From the NCBI GenBank assembly GCA_002281535.1, contig NCGD01000016.1:124001-188000 (forward strand): a stretch of DNA of 64,000 bases. The letters run 5' to 3'. The position numbers and the translations under genes are program-made. Source of the DNA: Sphingomonas sp. 28-63-12. Lineage in GTDB: Bacteria; Pseudomonadota; Alphaproteobacteria; Sphingomonadales; Sphingomonadaceae. The notes under the pieces were generated by a model, which was not told the DNA's origin, ran no database searches, and was given only the letters and a program-made list of their open reading frames with translations. Shown here in pieces: positions 19,782 through 27,168 of this stretch (within the stretch, counting starts at the first letter, position 1; each line of letters opens with the position of its first letter).

Positions 19782-20342
19782 ATGCACACCGAGGCCGACG
19801 TGGAAACCATGTTGCTAGGACCGATCCTAGCCGATCGTGCGTGCGGCGATTGTACGGCGTGCTGCACCGTGCTGACGGTAGACACGCCCGATTTGAAGAA
19901 GCCAGCGGGTACACCGTGCGTGAACCTGTCGGCAGGCGGGTGCCGAATCCATGACGTCCGCCCCCATATCTGCCGGACATGGTTCTGCGCTTGGCGGCGG
20001 ATCGCGACCTTGCCCGATGCCGCCCGGCCCGACCGTTCCGGCCTTCTTGTCTCGCTCAATTTCGTTCGCGAGCCGCAGAACTGCCTGGAAGCTATATCGA
20101 TCAACGTTCGTTTGCTTGCCGGCAGCGACGCAATAGCGAACGGCATGGCTGCCGCGGTCCTCGACAGCCTGTGTAATCTGCTGGTCCCCGTCTGGTTCAG
20201 CGACGGATCAACCAAGATGTTGTTGCATCCTGAAGATGACGTGGTCCGGCTTGTCCTCTCGGGCGATGCCGCACCGGCGCATTTGCAGGACGAAGTCGGC
20301 GCGTGGCGGGAGCGCTACGCTGTTTTCGCTGCCAACGGCTAA
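19782..20342 (+). CDS. YkgJ-type cysteine cluster protein
   Basis: A 186-residue protein whose N-terminal half carries the YkgJ/UPF0153-like cluster: CGDCTACC near residue 21, CVNLSAGGCRIHDVRPHICRTWFC near residues 46-69 (cysteine-rich with a conserved HxxRPxxCR). These Cys residues are thought to bind a metal or Fe-S cluster; no enzymatic role is established. The C-terminal half (about 90-186) is unlike the core family and unassigned. The ATG start follows the previous small gene by 56 bp. It is the last chromosomal gene before the tRNA-Ser integration site. Confidence 0.8.
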   Translation: MHTEADVETMLLGPILADRACGDCTACCTVLTVDTPDLKKPAGTPCVNLSAGGCRIHDVRPHICRTWFCAWRRIATLPDAARPDRSGLLVSLNFVREPQNCLEAISINVRLLAGSDAIANGMAAAVLDSLCNLLVPVWFSDGSTKMLLHPEDDVVRLVLSGDAAPAHLQDEVGAWRERYAVFAANG

Positions 20343-20491
20343 GCGCTTTGGCACGCGCGGAGGTCACGCGCTATTGGTCAGCTTCGCGAAAGCGTGTCGG
20401 CGTTTGGCGGTGCTGTCAGCTTGTGCGAACTCGTCTCTCGACGATGCAGCTCGGGCTTTGGTTGCGACGCTTAACCGGACTAGGTTGTCAC

Positions 20492-20914
20492 TCAGTGCGA
20501 AAGCGAGCCAAAACTGCTCAAGCAACGAAATACGGCGGCGCGGTTCATCATTGACGCTCGGCGGCGGGAAAATTGGCTGATTTCGCCAAGTGTCTGAACC
20601 ACGGGCTGCTCATTGGCATTCGGCACTAAAGTCCGGACTGTCGGGATAACGAACCTTTCCTTCTTCTTTTCGGCGATGGGGTCGACGCCTTGGGCGATGA
20701 GGCGGCGGTACTCGCGGGCCTTGATGCGGGCTTCGCTGAGTGTGAGCACTTTGGTCGAGCCCAGGCCGATGTCGCGCCGCTTGCCTTCGTGCTGCACGCG
20801 CAAGATCCAGCTTTTCGATCCGCCGGCCGCGACATTGAGGATCAGGCCGTCACCATCGTTGTAGCGACCGGCTTCGGTCAGGGTTTTGATCTTGGTCGCG
20901 GTGAGCTGGCCCAT
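20492..20914 (-). pseudogene. truncated P4-type tyrosine integrase (arm-binding domain only)
   Basis: The first 90 or so codons encode the N-terminal DUF4102 arm-type DNA-binding domain of P4-like integrases: MGQLTATKIKTLTEAGRYND, DGLILNVAAGGSKSWILRV, DIGLGSTKVLTLSEARIKA. After KKKERFVIPT the sequence stops matching an integrase and ends after about 45 unrelated residues, so the core-binding and catalytic domains are missing. A GAAGGATG site precedes the start. It reads away from the left repeat of the neighbouring element, the direction expected of a P4-type integrase beside a tRNA 3' end, so it is probably the stump of an earlier island at the same tRNA. Confidence 0.75.
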
Positions 20915-21065
20915 TTCGCATCCTTCGTGTTTTGCCCACCATTTTCCCCACACACGTCTGTGGGAAAAGATGGATGAGTACGGACAGCGGCGGACTGGCG
21001 CACGACCGTAAACACTAGGATTTTACACGTTTTTCGGCAGTTCTTGAAGCCCCTTTAGGGGCCGC

Positions 21066-21084
21066 GGTGGCGGAGCGGGAGGGA
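21066..21084. repeat. left attachment site (attL)
   Basis: GGTGGCGGAGCGGGAGGGA, identical over 19 bp to the sequence at 31664-31682. Bases 3-19 correspond to the tRNA-Ser 3' end (CCA complement, acceptor and part of the T arm). This copy is not part of an intact tRNA, so it is the displaced 3' end left by integration. Confidence 0.85.
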
Positions 21085-21193
21085 CGTTCTCTCTTGAGAT
21101 ACATCAATCACTTAGCGTGGCTAACGCCCGCAAACCCGCAACGGAAAACTGCGCGGAACGGCCATCATTGGCTAACGCTGCGGAGCCCCATTG

Positions 21194-23056
21194 ATGGGGG
21201 AAAAGACAGACTTCGCGGCGCTTATTGAGCCTGTCGCGCGACACCTTTTTGGCGAACCGAATGACAAGCTGTCACGCGGAGACGAGCTGCGGTTCGGCTC
21301 GCACGGAAGTCTGCGCGTCTCGATTGGTGGCGATCATCGGGGCACGTGGAGGGACCACGAAAGCGGCGATGGTGGCGGCGTACTCGACCTGATCGCGAGC
21401 AAGCGCGGCGGTGACAAGGCGTCTGCTGCAGCCTGGTTGAGCGAGATGTTCCCCAGCGACGTCGCCCCTCCATCGTCCGCCAAGAAGATCGTTGCGACAT
21501 ACCCCTATACCGATTCGACCGGCAATCTGCTGTTCGAGGTCGTCCGCTTCGAGCCGAAGGACTTTCGCCAGCGACGGCCCGATGGCGCTGGCGGGTTTCA
21601 CTGGAACCTCAAGGGCGTCGAGCCGACGCTCTACCGGTTGCCCGACGTGCTGCGCGCCGTTCAAGACAATGAGCGCGTCTATATCGTGGAAGGCGAGAAG
21701 GACGCGGACAGGCTCGTGGCGCTGGGCTTCGTGGCAACGTGCAATCCGGGTGGCGCGGGCAAGTGGAAGCCGCAACTCGCGCAGCTGCTCAAGGACGCGC
21801 GGGTCGCCATCATCCCCGACAACGACGATGTTGGAATCGAGCATGCCGAAACGGTTGCCAGGTCGCTGCAGGGCGTCGCGGCGAACGTCCGCGTTCTCGA
21901 GCTCGGCGAGCAGGCGCGCAAGGCCGATGTCAGCGATTGGATTGCCGACGGCGGCACGGTCGAACAGCTGGTGGACATCACGGCGGACACGCCGGATTGG
22001 CGACCGAGCTTCAAGCCTCGCTTCCCCCTGGTGTGGTTCGGGCGCGAAGATGCTGTCGCGCCCATGTCGTGGCTCGTGCGGGGACTGATGATCGACGGCG
22101 GCGTGTCAGTCGTCTTTGGCCCGCCGAAGTCATCAAAGACGTTCGTCGTGCTCGACCTCGCGCTGCACGTCGCGCATGGCCGTGATTGGTATGGCCTGCG
22201 CGTCAAAGCGGGCGGCGTCGTCTATGTCTGCGGCGAGGGTTCGGCTGGCGTCCGCCAGCGCATGAAGGCGTGGCGGCAAGAAAAGGGCGGCGACACATCC
22301 GCGCCCTTCGCGTTGCTGCCTCAGTCGATCAACATGTTTGACGCAGCCGAAGAGCTAGACCGGCTTGTGGCTGACATCAACGGCCTCGCCGATCCGATGG
22401 GCGGGCCGGTGCGATTGGTCGTTTTCGATACCGTGTCGCGCATGATCGGCGGCGGCGATGAGGACAAGGCGCGGGACATCAATGTTCTCGTGCGGAACGC
22501 GGAGCGCGTTCAGAAGGAAACCGGGGCGCACGTGCTGTTCGTGCATCACTCCGGCAAGGACCGCGATCGCGGCATGCGGGGATCGAACGCCTTTCTTGGC
22601 GCGGTAGACGTGGCGATCGAGGTATCGAAGGACGACACCGGCCTCTGCGAGGCGAAGGTGACGGCCATCAAGGACGGGGGCGAGATCGGCCCGTTCACAT
22701 ACACGCTTCGGCAATCGGCTGTCGGGACTGACGAAGAAGGCGATGACATCGTCTCTTGCGTCATCGATCCTGCCGGTGCGCGCCAGGGCGGTGAACGCGG
22801 CCCGCCTCGCCGCCTTACCGACGCGGACCGACATGCCCTTCTCGAACTGCACAAGCTGTTCGAGGACAGGGGGACAGGCGGGGACATTCCGCAAAGCGTC
22901 CCGGTCGATACGTGGCGGGACCGGTGCTATTCGAGCGGGACAGGCTCGCACGAGGCGCGAAAGAAGGCGTTTCAACGATGCCGTGACCGGCTCCAAGGTG
23001 CTGGTTTCATTGTCATTTCCGGCAGCGCGGTAAGCATGGCGGAGGAGGCAGAATGA
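21194..23056 (+). CDS. primase/helicase: TOPRIM plus RepA-like RecA ATPase
   Basis: A 620-residue replication protein. After a primase-like N-terminal part, a TOPRIM domain is seen (YIVEGEKDADRLVALG near residue 163; IPDNDDVG near 205), then a RepA/RecA-like ATPase with Walker A GPPKSSKTF near residue 310, Walker B LVVFDT near 408 and a sensor-like HHSGK near 452. The C-terminus looks like a winged-helix or linker region. Such proteins start replication of phages and satellites at an adjacent origin, and CGGGACA repeats overlap its 3' end. The ATG at 21194 is preceded by GGAG; a TTG one codon earlier is an alternative. It overlaps the next gene by 4 bp. Confidence 0.9.
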   Translation: MGEKTDFAALIEPVARHLFGEPNDKLSRGDELRFGSHGSLRVSIGGDHRGTWRDHESGDGGGVLDLIASKRGGDKASAAAWLSEMFPSDVAPPSSAKKIVATYPYTDSTGNLLFEVVRFEPKDFRQRRPDGAGGFHWNLKGVEPTLYRLPDVLRAVQDNERVYIVEGEKDADRLVALGFVATCNPGGAGKWKPQLAQLLKDARVAIIPDNDDVGIEHAETVARSLQGVAANVRVLELGEQARKADVSDWIADGGTVEQLVDITADTPDWRPSFKPRFPLVWFGREDAVAPMSWLVRGLMIDGGVSVVFGPPKSSKTFVVLDLALHVAHGRDWYGLRVKAGGVVYVCGEGSAGVRQRMKAWRQEKGGDTSAPFALLPQSINMFDAAEELDRLVADINGLADPMGGPVRLVVFDTVSRMIGGGDEDKARDINVLVRNAERVQKETGAHVLFVHHSGKDRDRGMRGSNAFLGAVDVAIEVSKDDTGLCEAKVTAIKDGGEIGPFTYTLRQSAVGTDEEGDDIVSCVIDPAGARQGGERGPPRRLTDADRHALLELHKLFEDRGTGGDIPQSVPVDTWRDRCYSSGTGSHEARKKAFQRCRDRLQGAGFIVISGSAVSMAEEAE

Positions 23057-23145
23057 GCAGCGGGACAGGCGGGACAAGGCGGGACAGTCTTAAGAATGTC
23101 CCGACGGGGGGTGAGCGGGACACCCCCTTTAGGGGGGGTGTCCCG
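22936..23145. repeat. CGGGACA iteron-like array with a 12-bp hairpin
   Basis: Exact CGGGACA occurs at 22936, 23061, 23070, 23080 and 23116, and its complement TGTCCCG at 23097 and 23139. The last two form the outer part of a perfect 12-bp stem (23116-23127 with 23134-23145, 6-nt loop). Six of the seven lie within 85 bp directly at the end of the primase/helicase gene. This is the usual place and form of a satellite replication origin. The array overlaps coding sequence, so part of the pattern could be codon-driven (Gly-Thr-Gly/Arg-Asp). Confidence 0.6.
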
Positions 23146-23310
23146 TCACCACCCCCGGTGTCGATCGGCGCGGAAGTGAAGAACCTAGCCAGGCAGGTAG
23201 GCAGGCTGTCCCCAAGCTGGCGTGATCCTGAGCGGTACTTCGAAGAGCGCGATCAATTGGAGCGCGCGCTTCATCGCGTGGCCCGTCACCTTGAGGTGTA
23301 TGGTGGCTGA
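23053..23310 (+). CDS. small protein encoded across the repeat array
   Basis: An 85-residue protein. Its first 35 residues are low in complexity (GTGGTRRDSLK, TGGERDTPFRGG) because they are encoded by the CGGGACA repeats and hairpin; the second half (VKNLARQVGRLS through ALHRVARHLEVYGG) looks like a short helical domain with a WRDPERYFEERDQLERAL stretch. It starts in an ATGA overlap with the primase gene and overlaps the HNH gene by 11 bp, which supports translation. No function can be given. Confidence 0.6.
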   Translation: MSSGTGGTRRDSLKNVPTGGERDTPFRGGVPSPPPVSIGAEVKNLARQVGRLSPSWRDPERYFEERDQLERALHRVARHLEVYGG

Positions 23311-23716
23311 CTGGCCATACAACACCGCCCAATGGAAGCGGCTACGCCTCGTGCAACTGGCACGTCACCCGCTATGCGAGGGGTGTGAGGACGAGGGCCG
23401 GTTGACGATGGCCAGCGTCGTCGATCACCGCGTCGCTATCAGGATGGGCGGCCCTGCCTTTGACCCCAGGAACTTCGCATCGCTATGCCTGCCCTGCCAC
23501 TCTGCCAAGACGGCGCGGGGACCTGAGGCTGGTGCTGTCCGCACCCGCAAGCCTCGGAAAGGATGCAACGCCGACGGCACGCCATTGGACCGTCGGCATC
23601 CTTGGCATGCCGGAAAATCGCTCAGAGCTGACCGCTCGAAGACCGCCGCCCAGTCAAATATTGAGTTAGTTCAAGTTGATGACCTCGACGATGGGGTGTC
23701 CGACCTGTGGGTATGA
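23300..23716 (+). CDS. HNH endonuclease of the packaging module
   Basis: A 138-residue phage-type HNH nuclease. The zinc and catalytic motifs are visible: HPLCEGCEDEG (first Cys pair), VVDHRVAIRMGG (catalytic His), DPRNFASLCLPCHSAKTARG (second Cys pair and terminal His). In HK97-like phages and capsid-forming satellites this protein works with the terminase in DNA cutting and packaging. A GAGGTG site precedes the ATG at 23300; the frame is open farther upstream but with no matching site. It overlaps the terminase start by 4 bp, so the two are translationally coupled. Confidence 0.92.
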   Translation: MVADWPYNTAQWKRLRLVQLARHPLCEGCEDEGRLTMASVVDHRVAIRMGGPAFDPRNFASLCLPCHSAKTARGPEAGAVRTRKPRKGCNADGTPLDRRHPWHAGKSLRADRSKTAAQSNIELVQVDDLDDGVSDLWV

Positions 23717-25359
23717 GGGGGCCGGGGGCGGGAAAAATGCGTGCCGCTGCCGATGCGGACCGGGCACCAGTCGCCACGCTCTTCGATCAACACCCTGCCG
23801 CGCCGGCGGCGCGCGCGTGGGAAGCACCCGGGCTCAACCGCGCCGCTCGCGTGATTGCCTTCATCGAATCGTTGCCGATCACCAAGGGCTTTGGCGCGGG
23901 CTCGCCGATCGCACTGCTGCCCTTCCAGCGCGACTGGGTTGAGGCGATCTATGCCGGGGACGCCGGGGACGAGCGGGTCGTCCGCACCGGCCTGCTGAGC
24001 GTGGCGCGCGGCAACGGCAAGACGGTGCTATGCGCGGCGCTGGCGCTCGCTCACCTATGCGGGCCTGAGGCGGAGCCGCGCGGCGAGTGCTACAGCGCCG
24101 CCGCGACGAAGGATCAATCGGCGCTGATCTTCACGGAGATGGAAGCGATCATCGTCGCGACGCCATGGCTTGCCGCCAGGCTGAACGTGAAGCGATTCCA
24201 CAAGACGATCGAGGACGGCCCCACCGGGAGCGTCTATCGCGCGCTCGCCAGCGACGGCCATTCGGTCCACGGGCTCGCTTCGTCCTTCGTCGTGTGCGAC
24301 GAGCTGGCGCAGTGGAAGAAGCGCGAGCTGTTCGACGTGCTGCGCACCTCGCTAGGCAAGCGGGCGTCACCCCTGATGCTGGTGATCGGCACGCAATCCC
24401 CCCGCGCCGAAAACATCATGAGCGAGTTGGTCGACTATTCCGCGCGCATCGATGGCGGCGAGATCGAGGACGCCAGCTTCCACGGTGCGGTCTATGCCAT
24501 CCCCGACGACGCGGATCCCTTCGACGCTGCAAACTGGCCACTGGCCAACCCGGCGCTTGGCGTGTTCCGCTCGGATAGCGAGATGGCGCAAGAAGCCGAG
24601 CGGGCCAGGCGCATGCCGACGTTCGAACCGGCCTTCCGCAACCTGTACTGCAATCAGCGCGTCGATGCCGAGCCGAAGGCGATCAACCCGGCTGAGTGGG
24701 AGGCCTGCGGTGCGGTGGAGGTTGACGCGGCCGCGCTGCGCAAGCGCCCCTGCTATGGCGGGCTAGACCTGTCCTCGACGCGCGACCTGTCCGCGTTGGC
24801 GCTGTATTTCCCCGAGGACGGCGGCAAGACGCTGCTGTTCACCTGGTGCCCGAAAGACAATCTGGCGGAGCGTGAGGAGGTCGATCGCGTCCCCTATCGC
24901 ACCTGGGCGAAACAGGGCTTCATTCACCCGACACCGGGGCGCGCGATCGACAAGCGGGCCATTGCGCTGGCGCTGGGCAGCATCGCCGCGACTTACGACC
25001 TGAGGGGCATCGCCTACGATCGATGGGGCTTCGCCGACCTCGAGAAAATCCTGTCCGATGAAGGCGTGGCGCTTCCGCTGGTGCAGTGGGGCCAAGGCTT
25101 CAAGGACATGGGGCCTGCGGTCAACGCATTCGAAACCGCCATGCTTTCCGGCACCCTGCAGCACGGCATGCACCCGGTGCTGCGCTGGGCGGCCGGCAAC
25201 ATGATTTTCGAGACGGACCCGGCGGGCACGCGCAAGCCGAGCAAGAACCGGTCGATTGATCGCATCGACCCCATGGTCGCGCTGATCATGGCGTGCGGAC
25301 TGGCGGCGCGAGACGAGGGGCCGAAGGTCTACAAGGGGACTGGGTTGGTGTGGGTTTAG
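23713..25359 (+). CDS. terminase large subunit
   Basis: A 548-residue packaging motor of the HK97-type TerL family. The ATPase part has a Walker-A-like SVARGNGKTVL near residue 97 and Walker B SFVVCDELAQW near 192; the nuclease part has YGGLDLSSTRDLSAL near 350 and DRIDPMVALIMA near 516 with its Asp residues. Length is normal and nothing is missing. The ATG at 23713 overlaps the HNH stop (ATGA); a GTG two codons earlier is possible. A gene for a small terminase subunit is not evident next to it. Its stop overlaps the end of a reversed gene. Confidence 0.95.
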   Translation: MRGPGAGKMRAAADADRAPVATLFDQHPAAPAARAWEAPGLNRAARVIAFIESLPITKGFGAGSPIALLPFQRDWVEAIYAGDAGDERVVRTGLLSVARGNGKTVLCAALALAHLCGPEAEPRGECYSAAATKDQSALIFTEMEAIIVATPWLAARLNVKRFHKTIEDGPTGSVYRALASDGHSVHGLASSFVVCDELAQWKKRELFDVLRTSLGKRASPLMLVIGTQSPRAENIMSELVDYSARIDGGEIEDASFHGAVYAIPDDADPFDAANWPLANPALGVFRSDSEMAQEAERARRMPTFEPAFRNLYCNQRVDAEPKAINPAEWEACGAVEVDAAALRKRPCYGGLDLSSTRDLSALALYFPEDGGKTLLFTWCPKDNLAEREEVDRVPYRTWAKQGFIHPTPGRAIDKRAIALALGSIAATYDLRGIAYDRWGFADLEKILSDEGVALPLVQWGQGFKDMGPAVNAFETAMLSGTLQHGMHPVLRWAAGNMIFETDPAGTRKPSKNRSIDRIDPMVALIMACGLAARDEGPKVYKGTGLVWV

Positions 25360-25583
25360 CGCTGTGGCGGATTGAGGGGCGCGTAGATGCTATCGGCTGG
25401 CAACTCGACCTTGTCTCTAGCCGAAATAAAGAAAGGAGCAGCCACGTTGATCAGCATATCGAGCTTATCGCTCTCCACCTTTAGCCAACTTCCTTCAACT
25501 TCAACCACCTTTATGCTGGCGAAAGACTGCTCTTCCGCCGTTCCATAGGTGATCCAATACTCTTTGCCGACCTCAAACAGCAT
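25356..25583 (-). CDS. small partner protein of the RHH regulator
   Basis: A 75-residue protein with several short beta-like segments (LFEVGKEYWITYG, ASIKVVEVEGSWLKVES) and a proline-rich tail, reminiscent of a small SH3-like barrel. It starts in a TGATG overlap with the RHH gene, so the two form a tight two-gene unit on the opposite strand from the rest of the element. It does not show RelE, ParE, PIN or other toxin motifs that I can recognise. Its 3' end overlaps that of terL. Function unknown. Confidence 0.65.
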   Translation of the reverse strand: MLFEVGKEYWITYGTAEEQSFASIKVVEVEGSWLKVESDKLDMLINVAAPFFISARDKVELPADSIYAPLNPPQR

Positions 25584-25759
25584 CACAATTTCTCCCGGAG
25601 AATTTCTCGAATGGCCTCTGGACGCGAAAACTTCGAGCCTTGTCGCTCAATCCATGCATCCAGCGCAGTAAGCTGGTCAGGTTGGAGACGCACTCCGATC
25701 ATCGTCCCCGGGGCATCGGGGCGATTGGTTTTCGTGTAAACTCGAATTGACCGTGCCAT
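25583..25759 (-). CDS. ribbon-helix-helix DNA-binding protein
   Basis: A 58-residue protein translated from the minus strand: MARSIRVYTKTNRPDAP, then MIGVRLQPDQLTALDAWIER, then FSRPEAIREILREKL. The beta strand (IGVRL) followed by helix-turn-helix spacing with LDxW and SRPEAIR is the RHH/CopG pattern. It is divergent from the following structural-side genes and directly flanks a near-perfect inverted repeat, so it is the best candidate for the element's transcription regulator. It could also be an antitoxin-like protein for its partner. Confidence 0.8.
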   Translation of the reverse strand: MARSIRVYTKTNRPDAPGTMIGVRLQPDQLTALDAWIERQGSKFSRPEAIREILREKL

Positions 25760-25781
25760 CTTTTGGCGTTAACACGAAAAC
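25728..25781. promoter_or_regulatory. inverted repeat around the RHH start (candidate operator)
   Basis: GTTTTCGTGTAAAC (25728-25741) and GTTAACACGAAAAC (25768-25781) are inverted copies matching at 13 of 14 positions, centred on the RHH start codon. One arm is inside the first codons of the RHH gene and the other in its leader, 66 bp before the divergent gene at 25847. The layout suits autoregulation by a small dimeric repressor. No binding data are implied. Confidence 0.55.
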
Positions 25782-25846
25782 GAGCCGAACGGAAGCTACC
25801 AACGACCGCCCGGCTCTAACCTCAACCGATCCTATGGAGATCGATC

Positions 25847-26212
25847 ATGGCTCACACTCCTCTACGGGCGGACTCCGTCCGCCACAACGTCATTGCCTTC
25901 CCGCCTCCCCGCCCCCGGCCCCGCGCCGATATGCCAACCTTCGACCCGTCGAACCCTGCCCATCAAGCCGCATGGGCAGCAATCTGGGACTTGGGCCAGC
26001 ACGAGCTGCGCTTAAGCAAGTCTCGCACCGTGGAAGCGATGATCGACATTCTCGACGTGACAGACGGCGATCCCGACCTCGAGGACGGGGATGAAGATTG
26101 CTGCGCGGCCAAGGACGATCACGTCGGCATTCAGGCCGTCTACCTGTTCGGCGCTGGCGACGGCTACGCTGGCGATCCCGAGGATGGCGAGGAGAATTGG
26201 CAGGAAGCGTAA
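25847..26212 (+). CDS. acidic protein of unknown function
   Basis: A 121-residue protein with a Pro/Arg-rich N-terminal stretch (FPPPRPRPR) and a very acidic C-terminal half (DGDPDLEDGDEDCC, DPEDGEENW). A GGAG site precedes the ATG. It is the first gene to the right of the RHH divergon. Small acidic proteins of this look are common in alphaproteobacterial chromosomes and phages, without assigned roles. A DNA-mimic role would be a guess. Confidence 0.65.
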   Translation: MAHTPLRADSVRHNVIAFPPPRPRPRADMPTFDPSNPAHQAAWAAIWDLGQHELRLSKSRTVEAMIDILDVTDGDPDLEDGDEDCCAAKDDHVGIQAVYLFGAGDGYAGDPEDGEENWQEA

Positions 26213-26299
26213 TGCTGCTCGCCGCTTCATCGGTGCATCACACCATATTGACGTCTGCTTTCATTGGTGCGATATGCCGATGAATTCGGAAGGAATGCG

Positions 26300-26968
26300 A
26301 TGGCCCGCCTCAGTGATATGGTCGCGTTGATGGAAGAGCATCGGGTCGACACCGGTTCGACGCTCAACCTCTTCGCGCGCCGCCTTCGCGAGGCGGGCCG
26401 GATATCGAAGGCCGGTCGCGGGCGCGGCGCGGCCTCGATGACATTCACGGACGCGTCACGGTTCGCGATCGGTTGCTTCGCGACTGATCACCCCGAGCAA
26501 GCGCCGATTGCCGAAGCCGCCTTTAGCGCCACGGTGCTGACCGACATCGGCATTGTGACGGGGCAGTGGCAGCTTGAAGCAAGCGAGGGCGAACCGTTCG
26601 ACCGCGCATTGGCGAAGCTGCTGCAGGCCCTGTCCAGAAACGAGCCTGCAGCAGAGCGAGCCGCAAAAGCTGCCGAAGCGAAGGCTGAAGGGAAGGGGGG
26701 CCTTTATCTCCGCCCCCAGTTCGACGTCGAGATCAGTCGCAGCGGCGTCAGCGCCGCCATCCGGGGCGGCGGATCGCATTGGATATTCCACCATCCGAAA
26801 ATGGCCGCGATGATCAGCGCCGAGACTTACCTTGAGGCTGCTGCACTCGAGGCAGAATTCAATAGCGCGACCCTGCCCTTTCGCACCGGGAAGAACGTGA
26901 AGGTCGGCATGGACGCCAGGCTCCTTTACGCGCTCGCCGACCTTGTCGGTCCGGACGCCGCGCTATGA
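26300..26968 (+). CDS. uncharacterised phage protein with helix-turn-helix-like N-terminus
   Basis: A 222-residue protein. The first 60 residues (LSDMVALMEEHR, LNLFARRLREAGRISKAGRGRGAASMT) look like a small winged-helix DNA-binding unit with a Gly/Arg-rich wing, as seen in a family of proteins next to packaging genes in alphaproteobacterial prophages. The middle is helical and the end (about 140-222) is beta-rich. A GGAAGGA site precedes the ATG at 26300; a weaker start lies at 26264. It lies between the terminase and capsid genes, so a small terminase or other packaging-specificity role is possible but unproven. Confidence 0.7.
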   Translation: MARLSDMVALMEEHRVDTGSTLNLFARRLREAGRISKAGRGRGAASMTFTDASRFAIGCFATDHPEQAPIAEAAFSATVLTDIGIVTGQWQLEASEGEPFDRALAKLLQALSRNEPAAERAAKAAEAKAEGKGGLYLRPQFDVEISRSGVSAAIRGGGSHWIFHHPKMAAMISAETYLEAAALEAEFNSATLPFRTGKNVKVGMDARLLYALADLVGPDAAL

Positions 26969-27168
26969 CGACACCCGCCCCATTTCCTGCGGCCGACGCG
27001 ACGCGGCCAAAAACGAGAAGTCCGATGCCAGGGGCGGACGGCGCTGGATGCATGCCGTTTCATGGGGTTCAATCGGGCAACGTCGCACCAATCCATCGCC
27101 GTGAGGCTGAAGGTGATCACCGCGCGGGGGGCAGCGTGCCCCCCGCCAGCATGAAGGACGACCAATGA
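26965..27168 (+). CDS. possible 67-residue protein before the capsid gene
   Basis: The frame starts in an ATGA overlap with the preceding gene and ends in an ATGA overlap with the capsid gene, which is the main argument for translation. The sequence is Pro/Gly/Ala-rich, has no recognisable fold and contains a GC-rich hairpin. It may serve only to couple translation of the two large genes. Confidence 0.4.
   Translation: MTTPAPFPAADATRPKTRSPMPGADGAGCMPFHGVQSGNVAPIHRREAEGDHRAGGSVPPASMKDDQ
27124..27146 (+). promoter_or_regulatory. strong RNA hairpin just upstream of the capsid start
   Basis: A perfect 10-bp stem (GCGGGGGGCA / TGCCCCCCGC) with a 3-nt loop ends 18 nt before the capsid ATG. There is no T-run, so termination is unlikely. 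It could mark an RNA processing or stability point that sets capsid expression above the upstream genes. Confidence 0.45.

Noticed and set aside
25356..25759. Classical type II toxin-antitoxin pair
   Set aside because: The RHH protein would fit an antitoxin, but the partner shows no RelE/ParE, MazF or PIN features. I keep it as an unassigned pair.
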